From an uncultured Clostridium sp. (GTDB lineage Bacteria; Bacillota; Clostridia; TANB77; CAG-508): a stretch of 5,286 nucleotides of DNA. The DNA lies in NCBI GenBank assembly GCA_948465625.1, contig CAOJXM010000086.1, positions 1 to 5,286 on the forward strand, given 5' to 3'. The position numbers were made by a program, and so were the translations under genes. Below, piece after piece: positions 1 to 5,013 of the stretch. Each line of letters starts with the position of its first letter. Positions within the stretch are counted from its first letter, which is position 1. Below the pieces are notes generated by a model. The model made no database searches. It was not told where the DNA came from and saw nothing but the letters and a program-made list of their open reading frames with translations.

Positions 1-141
1 ACTCTTTTTGAAACTTTATATGAAAATAATATTAATATGCATATGATTAGTACATCAGAAATAAAAATATCCGTTTTAGTAAATCAAACCATGGCAGATA
101 ATGCATTAAAAGCGTTGCATTATAAGCTAATGGAAAATTAA
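1..141 (+). CDS. Aspartate kinase (aspartokinase), C-terminal end only
   Basis: This is the 3' end of a gene entering from the left edge: frame 1 is open from the first base and gives 46 residues before TAA at 139-141. The peptide contains NINMHMISTSEIKISVLV, the typical second ACT-domain strand and loop of aspartokinases, and ends with an ALKALHYKLMEN helix like the ALHDAF-type tail of the family. Aspartokinase phosphorylates aspartate, the first step toward lysine, diaminopimelate, threonine and methionine; the ACT domains bind the feedback amino acid. The catalytic domain lies outside the window, so I cannot tell which isoenzyme it is (lysC, dapG or thrA-like) or which effector it senses. 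The family call rests on this short but characteristic segment. The gene is followed by a strong hairpin terminator and so is probably the last gene of its transcript. Confidence 0.85.
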   Translation, partial: TLFETLYENNINMHMISTSEIKISVLVNQTMADNALKALHYKLMEN

Positions 142-145
142 TCAG

Positions 146-183
146 CAAGAACCGCTAGCTTTCGCTAACGGTTCTTGTTTTGT
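146..183 (+). terminator. Rho-independent terminator, probably shared by convergent genes
   Basis: CAAGAACCG (146-154) pairs perfectly with CGGTTCTTG (169-177). After one C/A mismatch the stem continues with TAGC/GCTA around a four-base TTTC loop. On the plus strand it is followed by GTTTTGTT, a U-rich tail, so it ends the aspartokinase transcript 5 bases after the stop codon. On the minus strand it begins just after the stop codon of the convergent gene, but the tail there is only CTGATTAATTTT, so termination in that direction is plausible but weaker. Confidence 0.88.
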
Positions 184-509
184 TACGGATGAAAACTGAT
201 TTTGGGAAGGGAAACAATAAAGGTTTCCAGTTTGACATTGGCAGAAGGTGCTATATAATTCTTCACATCTTTGCCGAGATTGGGCTGTTTGATGCTTACC
301 ATGTGCGTATGTCCAACAAAATCGGTAGAAAAGTTGAAATTGCCATAGACAATTTCTAAGCCATTTTCATGCTTTTCCACCAGTCCCAGTTCGTCCAAGG
401 TCCGCAAACTTGCAATCGAAAAATTGTACCATTTCATTCCAGATTCAATTTCTGGAATGATTGGTGCCACGTAGTCTTCCCAAAATCTACTTGCATCAGT
501 ATTTCTCAT
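183..509 (-). CDS. Hypothetical protein, 108 residues, unrecognised family
   Basis: I do not recognise this protein. The start at 507-509 is chosen because a near-perfect GGAGGT Shine-Dalgarno (517-522) lies 7 bases upstream. A longer in-frame ATG at 522-524 overlaps that site and is unlikely to be used. The protein begins MRNTDASRFWEDYVAPIIPE and ends PKISFHP. It has no signal peptide, membrane segment, cysteine motif or obvious catalytic motif. The first third looks helical, with a second helix around ASLRTLDELGLVEKHENG (about residues 34-51), and the rest looks like alternating strands, so a small soluble domain is likely. It faces the aspartokinase gene and diverges from purH, with its own good promoter, so it is a stand-alone transcript. 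By hand count its GC content is about 40%, against roughly a third or less in purH, which suggests different ancestry. The signals for expression are good; the function is unknown. Confidence 0.72.
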   Translation of the reverse strand: MRNTDASRFWEDYVAPIIPEIESGMKWYNFSIASLRTLDELGLVEKHENGLEIVYGNFNFSTDFVGHTHMVSIKQPNLGKDVKNYIAPSANVKLETFIVSLPKISFHP

Positions 510-516
510 AATCAAT

Positions 517-522
517 ACCTCC
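517..522 (-). promoter_or_regulatory. Shine-Dalgarno site of the minus-strand hypothetical gene
   Basis: The minus strand reads GGAGGT here, a full match to the anti-SD core, 7 bases before the ATG at 507-509. It decides the start codon and is the best evidence that this ORF is translated. Confidence 0.8.
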
Positions 523-572
523 ATACAATGAAAAGATATTATTAGTTACGTGCCTTATTTGGCATTATGTTG

Positions 573-601
573 ATTATAGCATGAAATAAAATAAAAATCA
601 A
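573..601 (-). promoter_or_regulatory. Sigma-A type promoter with extended -10, for the minus-strand gene
   Basis: Read on the minus strand, TTGATT (601-596) is a 4/6 match to the -35 box, followed by a 17-base spacer and a perfect TATAAT (578-573). The spacer ends in TGC directly before TATAAT, giving the extended -10 motif TGnTATAAT. Transcription would start near 566, leaving a leader of about 57 bases. The leader would open with a small TGCC/GGCA hairpin (551-564). Confidence 0.72.
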
Positions 602-615
602 TTTTCTAGCAAATA

Positions 616-644
616 TTGCTATATTTTGTAAAATATTATATAAT
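616..644 (+). promoter_or_regulatory. Sigma-A type promoter of purH
   Basis: TTGCTA (616-621, 4/6 match to the -35 box), a 17-base spacer and a perfect TATAAT (639-644) lie 37 bases before the purH start. The predicted transcript starts near 651, so the leader is only about 30 bases. That leaves no room for a purine riboswitch. It also shows that an in-frame TTG at 616 cannot be the purH start, since it lies in the -35 box. Confidence 0.75.
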
Positions 645-681
645 AAGTGTTGTGAAAAAGAGAAGAAAGGTTGGTAAAAAT

Positions 682-2229
682 ATGAGAGCATTAATTAGTG
701 TATCAGACAAAACAGGAATTGTAGACTTTGCAAAAGAACTAGAAAAATGTGGAGTAGAGGTAATCTCTACAGGGGGAACCTATAAAAAATTAAAAGAAGA
801 AGGAGTAAAAGCAATTGAAATATCAGAATTAACGGGATTTCCAGAATGTTTAGATGGTAGAGTAAAAACCTTGCATCCTAAAGTACATGCTGGGATATTA
901 GCCATGAGAAGCAATCCAAATCACATGCAACAACTAAAAGATTTAAACATTGATACTATTGATTTTGTAGTAGTAAACTTATATCCATTTAAACAAACCA
1001 TTTTAAAAGAAGGAGTAAGTAGAGAAGAAGCAGTAGAAAATATTGATATTGGTGGACCTACCATGTTAAGAAGTGCTGCTAAAAATTATCAAGATGTAGC
1101 CGTTATTACCGATCCAGCAGATTATAGCAAAATACTAGAAGAATTAAAAAATGAGGGAAAGGTCTCTTTAGATACCAAATTCTATTTAATGCAAAAAGTA
1201 TTTGAACATACTGCAAACTATGATGCTATGATTTGTAAATATATCAAAGAACAAAGAAAAGACGAAAGTTTTCCAAATGAGTTAACTTTAACTTATGAGA
1301 AAGTACAAGAAATGAGATATGGAGAAAATCCACATCAAAAAGGTGCTTTGTATAAAGAAATTGGAAAATGTGAAGGTTCATTAACAGTTGCAAAACAATT
1401 AAATGGAAAAGAATTATCCTTTAACAATATCAATGATACCAATGGTGCTTTAGAGTTATTAAAAGAATTTGAAGAACCAACCGTAGTTGCTTGTAAACAT
1501 GGTAATCCTTGTGGGGTAGGAAGTGCTAATACAATTTACGAAGCATGGAAAAAAGCATTTGAAGCTGATAAAACCTCTATTTTTGGTGGAATTGTTGTAG
1601 TAAATAGGGAATTAACTGTAGAAATGGCACAAGAAATGAAAGAAATTTTCTTAGAAGTAATTGTAGCGCCTTCTTATGAAAAAGAAGCATTAGAACTATT
1701 AAGCACAAAAAAGAATTTAAGAATCTTAGAATTGCCAAACATTTCTATCAAACAACCAGAAGGAGCTTATGATATTAAAAAAATCAATGGTGGAATGATT
1801 GTACAAACAGTTGACGCTAAATTATTAGACGAATATGAAGTGGTAACCAATCGAAAACCAACGCAAGAAGAATTAGAAGATTTATTCTTCACTTGGAAGA
1901 TTGTAAAATATGTAAAATCAAATGGAATAGCTTTAGGAAAAAATAAACAATCCATTGGAATTGGACCAGGACAAGTAAATCGAATTTGGGCAACCAAACA
2001 ATCCGTAGAACATGCAGAAGAACTGATTGGAAAAGGAGTAACAAAAGGAGCCGTTTTAGCCTCTGATGCATTCTTCCCATTTTATGATTGTGTAGAAGAA
2101 GCACACAAAGCAGGTATAACTGCAATCATCCAACCAGGCGGGTCAATCAAAGACCAAGATTCTATTGATAAATGTAATGAATATGGAATCGCTATGATAT
2201 TTACAAAAATGAGACACTTTAGACATTAA
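682..2229 (+). CDS. purH: Bifunctional AICAR transformylase / IMP cyclohydrolase PurH
   Basis: This cytosolic enzyme performs the last two steps of de novo purine synthesis: AICAR is formylated with 10-formyl-tetrahydrofolate, and FAICAR is then closed to IMP. The protein is 515 residues, normal for the family. The N-terminal MGS-like cyclohydrolase domain (about 1-195) starts with ALISVSDKTG and carries GRVKTLHPKVHAGILA near 59-74. K62, Y101, D122 and K134 correspond by context to the known cyclohydrolase residues of the human enzyme. The signature MRYGENPHQ is at 211-219. The transformylase domain follows, with the catalytic Lys-His pair in CKHGNPCG (K272, H273), SIFGGI at 299-304, GIGPGQ at 426-431 and the usual MRHFRH end. 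ATG 682 is chosen because AAAGG lies at 666-670 and the sequence matches the family from MRALIS onward. It has its own promoter and terminator, so it is transcribed alone; no other purine gene is in the window. Confidence 0.98.
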   Translation: MRALISVSDKTGIVDFAKELEKCGVEVISTGGTYKKLKEEGVKAIEISELTGFPECLDGRVKTLHPKVHAGILAMRSNPNHMQQLKDLNIDTIDFVVVNLYPFKQTILKEGVSREEAVENIDIGGPTMLRSAAKNYQDVAVITDPADYSKILEELKNEGKVSLDTKFYLMQKVFEHTANYDAMICKYIKEQRKDESFPNELTLTYEKVQEMRYGENPHQKGALYKEIGKCEGSLTVAKQLNGKELSFNNINDTNGALELLKEFEEPTVVACKHGNPCGVGSANTIYEAWKKAFEADKTSIFGGIVVVNRELTVEMAQEMKEIFLEVIVAPSYEKEALELLSTKKNLRILELPNISIKQPEGAYDIKKINGGMIVQTVDAKLLDEYEVVTNRKPTQEELEDLFFTWKIVKYVKSNGIALGKNKQSIGIGPGQVNRIWATKQSVEHAEELIGKGVTKGAVLASDAFFPFYDCVEEAHKAGITAIIQPGGSIKDQDSIDKCNEYGIAMIFTKMRHFRH

Positions 2230-2250
2230 TAGGAAAAATAAGATAAAAAG

Positions 2251-2294
2251 TGCAAGGGAAAAGAAATTTAACCCTTGTATTTTTTTGCTTTTTT
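2251..2294 (+). terminator. Rho-independent terminator after purH
   Basis: TGCAAGGG (2251-2258) pairs with CCCTTGTA (2272-2279) with one G-U wobble, around a 13-base A-rich loop. Seven T residues follow (2280-2286), then GC and another T run. An A run at 2245-2249 can pair with the T tract and lengthen the stem. The element lies about 20 bases after the purH stop codon and separates purH from yabP. Confidence 0.9.
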
Positions 2295-2350
2295 GTTCTA
2301 AATAAGCTTGTTTGCGAATATATTATTTAAGAAAGAGAAAATAGAAGAGA

Positions 2351-2359
2351 AAAGGAGTG
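2351..2359 (+). promoter_or_regulatory. Shine-Dalgarno site of yabP
   Basis: AAAGGAGTG ends 8 bases before the ATG at 2368. It selects that start over an in-frame TTG at 2308, which would add 20 residues (many Lys and Glu) not expected in YabP. Confidence 0.8.
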
Positions 2360-2367
2360 AAAAACTT

Positions 2368-2667
2368 ATGACAGTAGAGGAAAGAAAAGGTCTTACGAAT
2401 AATATTATTCAAAACTTGGTGTTAGAAAATAGAGGAAAACTAAGTATCTCTGGAGTATTAGATGTATTAAGCTTTGATGATCAAGTGGTAATTGTAGAAA
2501 CAGAATTAGGATTGCTAACCATAAAAGGAGAAGATTTAAGAATTAATAAGTTGAGTATTGATACTTCTGAAGTAGTAGTAGAAGGCGACATTTATAGTAT
2601 GAACTACAGTGAAAAAGAAATGGAACGAAAGAATGGTGGGGGACTATTAGGTAAAATTTTTAAATAG
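2368..2667 (+). CDS. yabP: Sporulation protein YabP
   Basis: This 99-residue protein matches the YabP family: a small strand-rich domain with ENRGKLSISGVLDVLSFDD (about 20-38), a TELGLLTIKGEDLRINKLSID segment (45-65) and VEGDIYSMNY near 71-80. That is the family pattern of SGV-x-V-SFD, then ET-x-G-x-L-x-I-x-GEDL, then EG-x-I-x-x-x-Y. YabP is a conserved protein of endospore-formers, made in the mother cell in Bacillus and linked to spore envelope formation; its biochemical activity is not established. There is no signal peptide or membrane span. The C-terminus, GGGLLGKIFK, is a glycine hinge with a short amphipathic tail that could touch the membrane (inference). The gene precedes yabQ by 15 bases, the standard order, and the yabQ Shine-Dalgarno overlaps the yabP stop, so the two are very likely cotranscribed and coupled. 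I could not define a promoter between the purH terminator and this gene. Confidence 0.93.
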   Translation: MTVEERKGLTNNIIQNLVLENRGKLSISGVLDVLSFDDQVVIVETELGLLTIKGEDLRINKLSIDTSEVVVEGDIYSMNYSEKEMERKNGGGLLGKIFK

Positions 2668-2682
2668 GAAAGGTGCTTATCA

Positions 2683-3150
2683 ATGGGAAATAATCAGGCT
2701 TATACCTTTTTATTATTTATATTAAATGGAATCTGTATTGGAATATTCTTTGACCTTTTTAGGATATTAAGAAAAACGTTTAAAACCAGTGATTGGATTA
2801 CTTATATAGAAGATGTTGTATTTTGGATTTTATCTGGAGTAATTACCTTATACTTTATCTTTGCCTTTAATCATGGAGAAATTAGACTTTATCTCTTTTT
2901 AGGCATTCTATTAGGAATTGTATTTTACATATTATCAATTAGTAAATACTTTATCAAGGTAAATGTATTTATAATTGATACCATTAAAACAGTTCTAGGT
3001 AAAACCATTGCAATTATCTTGTATCCAATCAAACAGGTACTAAAATTGATATTATTTCGACCAATTTCTTTTGTATTTATCAATCTAAAGAAATTGTATA
3101 TACAAAATATTACAAAAATATTTAAAAAAACTACAAAAAAGCAAATATAA
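2683..3150 (+). CDS. yabQ: Spore cortex biosynthesis protein YabQ (membrane protein)
   Basis: This 155-residue integral membrane protein has the YabQ layout: membrane segments near residues 7-25, 43-62 and 68-85, and a probable fourth near 105-124. Family features are GIFFDLFRILRK (20-31), the conserved Glu-Asp of YIEDVVFWI (41-49) and FNHGEIRLYLFLG (62-74). In Bacillus subtilis YabQ sits in the forespore outer membrane and is needed to make the spore cortex. The C-terminal part is strongly basic (KIFKKTTKKQI at the end) and short; from memory the B. subtilis protein is over 200 residues, and shorter forms are expected in Clostridia. The ATG is preceded by AGGAAAGGTG (2666-2675), which overlaps the yabP stop codon and suggests translational coupling. 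The gene is followed by a 67-base gap with an inverted repeat before divIC. Confidence 0.92.
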   Translation: MGNNQAYTFLLFILNGICIGIFFDLFRILRKTFKTSDWITYIEDVVFWILSGVITLYFIFAFNHGEIRLYLFLGILLGIVFYILSISKYFIKVNVFIIDTIKTVLGKTIAIILYPIKQVLKLILFRPISFVFINLKKLYIQNITKIFKKTTKKQI

Positions 3151-3173
3151 AGAAGGATTTTTAGAAGAATTGT

Positions 3174-3200
3174 AGAAAATATATAATGTCTATATTTTCT
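3174..3200 (+). repeat. Perfect 10-bp inverted repeat between yabQ and divIC
   Basis: AGAAAATATA (3174-3183) and TATATTTTCT (3191-3200) are exact reverse complements separated by TAATGTC. The element ends just before the likely divIC Shine-Dalgarno (AGGGA, 3202-3206). It contains a TATAAT hexamer (3182-3187) that could be a -10 box, but no good -35 is seen 16-18 bases upstream. It could be a weak RNA hairpin, an operator, or chance in AT-rich DNA. It is not a convincing terminator, because the stem has almost no GC and there is no clean U run. Confidence 0.5.
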
Positions 3201-3217
3201 TAGGGAAATATGGAATA

Positions 3218-3520
3218 ATGATGATAATGGAGAGATTAAAGTTACATATGAAGATGAAAAAGTTTTTGAAAACAATATTTATCGTTGCTATCCTTATCTA
3301 TGTATCAACCATTTTTATAGACCAACAAAAATCATTAGCTGCCTATAAAAATGAGCAAAAAGTGTTAGAAGATAAGATACAACAACAAAAAGAATATAAA
3401 GAAGAACTGCTAACCACAAAGGAGAATTTATCATCTCCAGAATATATCGAGGAAATAGCACGTGATAAATTAGATATGTATTTACCAAACGAAAGAGTAT
3501 ATATCGATGTTGCCAAATAG
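3218..3520 (+). CDS. divIC: Septum formation initiator, DivIC/FtsB family
   Basis: This is a 100-residue bitopic membrane protein of the divisome. It has a short basic cytoplasmic start (KMKKFLK), one membrane helix at about 17-35, an external coiled coil at about 36-71 rich in Lys, Glu and Gln, and the family C-terminal block SSPEYIEEIARDKLDMYLPNE followed by RVYIDV (72-97). DivIC/FtsB proteins pair with FtsL, DivIB and related proteins to activate septal peptidoglycan synthesis; the same family also includes proteins used in sporulation division. Position after yabPQ is the order known from Bacillus and supports DivIC. Start choice is uncertain: ATG codons occur at 3218, 3221, 3227, 3248 and 3254. 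The only Shine-Dalgarno-like site is AGGGA (3202-3206), which best fits 3218 but with an 11-base spacing. Usage of a later start would remove only cytoplasmic residues. Confidence 0.92.
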   Translation: MMIMERLKLHMKMKKFLKTIFIVAILIYVSTIFIDQQKSLAAYKNEQKVLEDKIQQQKEYKEELLTTKENLSSPEYIEEIARDKLDMYLPNERVYIDVAK

Positions 3521-3560
3521 AATCCATAAAACAGTCAAAAGTTTTATGGATTTAATTATA
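3521..3560 (+). terminator. Hairpin immediately after divIC, probable terminator
   Basis: AATCCATAAAAC (3521-3532) and GTTTTATGGATT (3541-3552) form a perfect 12-bp stem with an 8-base loop, starting at the base after the divIC stop codon. The tail is TAATTATAT, without a long U run, and the stem is AT-rich, so termination may be only partial. Its placement still makes it the likely end of the yabPQ-divIC transcript. Confidence 0.62.
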
Positions 3561-3573
3561 TGAAATAAAAAAA

Positions 3574-3644
3574 TTGCAAAATATGTAAATATTTTAATAA
3601 ACTTTATATAATTACTGGTAAAATATAGGAATATATGATAAAAT
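3574..3644 (+). promoter_or_regulatory. rho: Candidate promoter region of rho (several overlapping boxes)
   Basis: The region between the divIC hairpin and rho holds several possible elements, none clearly dominant. TTGCAA (3574-3579) lies 18 bases before TAAACT (3598-3603), a 4/6 plus 4/6 pair. A perfect TATAAT (3607-3612) has only TGTAAA (3/6) at the right -35 distance. Two extended -10 motifs, TGGTAAAAT (3616-3624) and TGATAAAAT (3636-3644), lack -35 boxes. A promoter here is expected because a hairpin precedes it, but the exact start cannot be fixed by eye. Confidence 0.45.
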
Positions 3645-3672
3645 GGATGTAAATTTAGTAAGGGGGTATAAA

Positions 3673-4989
3673 ATGATATATGAAGATATGTCGTTAATTG
3701 AATTAAAACAATTGGCAAAAGAAAGAGAAATTAAAAATGTATCAAAATTAAAAAAAGATGAACTAATTGAGATATTAAAGCAAAACCAAGAAGTGGAGGA
3801 AAATACCATAGAAACAGAAAAATTTGAAAAGATAGATGCTCAAACAGGTTACAAAATTACAAATGAAGATGATGAAATCGTAGAAGGAATTTTAGAAGTA
3901 TTACCAGACGGGTATGGTTTTTTAAGAGGCGACAACTATCTATCAACTTCAAAAGACGTATATATCTCACCTGTTCAAATAAAAAGATTTCGATTAGACA
4001 CAGGAGATAGGGTAAAAGGAATTGCACGTTATCCTAAAGAAAGCGAAAAATTCCCAGCATTAATATTTGTTGGCGAAGTAAATGGAGATTCTCCAGAACA
4101 TGCCTATAGAAGAAAATCATTTGATGATTTAACTCCAATTTATCCAAATCAAAGATTGCATTTAGAAACATCACCTAATGAATATGCCATGAGATTAATC
4201 GATTTAATTTCACCAATCGGAAAAGGTCAAAGAGGAATGATTGTTGCTCCTCCTAAAGTAGGAAAAACCACTTTGTTAAAGAAAATCGCAAACAGTATCT
4301 CTCAAAATAATCCAGAAGTAGAATTAATAGTATTGTTAATAGATGAAAGGCCAGAAGAAGTTACAGACATGAAGCGTTCCATTAAAGGAGAAGTAATTTA
4401 TTCAACATTTGATGAATTACCAGAGCATCATGTTAAAGTAGCTGAAATGGTATTAGAAAGAGCAAAAAGGCTAACAGAACAAAATAAAGATGTAGTAATC
4501 CTATTAGATAGTATTACAAGATTAGCAAGAGCTTATAACTTAGTAATTCCATCATCTGGAAGAACCTTATCAGGTGGATTTGACCCTAGTGCCTTACATA
4601 AACCTAAAAAATTCTTTGGAGCTGCTAGAAATATTGAGCGTGGTGGAAGTTTAACCATACTTGCCTCTGCTTTAATTGAAACTGGTAGTAGAATGGATGA
4701 GGTTATCTTTGAAGAATTTAAAGGAACTGGTAATATGGAAGTACATTTGGATCGAAAACTATCAGAAAAACGTATTTTCCCAGCAATTGATATTAATAAA
4801 TCAGGAACGAGAAAAGAAGATTTATTGTTATCAAAGAAAGAATTAGAAACTGTATTTGCTTTAAGAAAGGCATTAAATAGTATGCCAGTTGCAGATGTTA
4901 CAGAGCAATTGTTAAATCAATTGGTTGCAACCAAAACAAATGACGAGTTTTTAAATAAAATGGAATATTTTTTAGCAAAGTTTAAATAA
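3673..4989 (+). CDS. rho: Transcription termination factor Rho
   Basis: Rho is a hexameric RNA-dependent ATPase that loads on naked nascent RNA and terminates transcription. The 438-residue protein is compact. It has an N-terminal SAP-like helical domain (about 1-37, SLIELKQLAKE), a short acidic linker (38-70), a cold-shock type RNA-binding domain (about 71-136) with DGYGFLR (79-85) and DVYISP (95-100), and the RecA-like motor. Motor motifs are GKGQRGMIVAPPKVGKTT (Walker A, 183-200), LLIDERPEEV (221-230), VVILLDSITRLARAYN (Walker B and arginine region, 274-289), the Q-loop LSGGFDPSALHKPKKFFGAARN (299-320, primary-pore contact) and the R-loop region FKGTGNMEVHLDRKLSEKR (349-367). ATG 3673 is chosen for TAAGGGGGT (3659-3667) just upstream and because the family sequence starts there; an in-frame ATG at 3643 lies in the promoter region. 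No long low-complexity insertion, seen in some clostridial Rho proteins, is present. Autoregulation by attenuation is known elsewhere, but no leader element is identified here. Confidence 0.98.
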   Translation: MIYEDMSLIELKQLAKEREIKNVSKLKKDELIEILKQNQEVEENTIETEKFEKIDAQTGYKITNEDDEIVEGILEVLPDGYGFLRGDNYLSTSKDVYISPVQIKRFRLDTGDRVKGIARYPKESEKFPALIFVGEVNGDSPEHAYRRKSFDDLTPIYPNQRLHLETSPNEYAMRLIDLISPIGKGQRGMIVAPPKVGKTTLLKKIANSISQNNPEVELIVLLIDERPEEVTDMKRSIKGEVIYSTFDELPEHHVKVAEMVLERAKRLTEQNKDVVILLDSITRLARAYNLVIPSSGRTLSGGFDPSALHKPKKFFGAARNIERGGSLTILASALIETGSRMDEVIFEEFKGTGNMEVHLDRKLSEKRIFPAIDINKSGTRKEDLLLSKKELETVFALRKALNSMPVADVTEQLLNQLVATKTNDEFLNKMEYFLAKFK

Positions 4990-5013
4990 AAATAAAGGTA
5001 CAAAGGAAAGAAA

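Noticed and set aside
542..565. A seven-residue leader peptide (MPNKARN) on the minus strand upstream of the hypothetical gene.
   Set aside because: It would begin at the predicted transcript start with no ribosome site, and no attenuator structure follows it. It is most likely chance.
616..681. An N-terminal extension of purH by 22 residues from an in-frame TTG at 616.
   Set aside because: It begins inside the -35 box of a good promoter, has no ribosome site, and adds residues not found in PurH. The ATG at 682 fits the family start.
1767..2125. Two overlapping minus-strand open frames within purH (1767-1997 and 1889-2125).
   Set aside because: They are antisense to a highly conserved coding region, have unnatural Leu/Phe/Ser-rich composition and no ribosome sites.
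2318..2347. A possible sporulation (sigma-E) promoter for yabP: ATATATT followed by AATAGAAG.
   Set aside because: The -10 match is only partial, and the implied start would fall in the yabP ribosome site, leaving no usable leader.
2308..2367. A TTG start adding 20 residues to YabP.
   Set aside because: There is no Shine-Dalgarno for it, and a strong one (2351-2359) sits inside the extension and serves the ATG at 2368.
3643..3672. An ATG at 3643 adding 10 residues to Rho.
   Set aside because: It lies in the promoter-like region without a ribosome site, while TAAGGGGGT stands directly before 3673.
2925..3809. Minus-strand open frames across yabQ, divIC and the start of rho (2925-3275, 3315-3527, 3482-3718, 3612-3809).
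   Set aside because: They are antisense to recognised genes, and the hydrophobic Phe/Ile/Tyr-rich products are what AT-rich DNA gives by chance.
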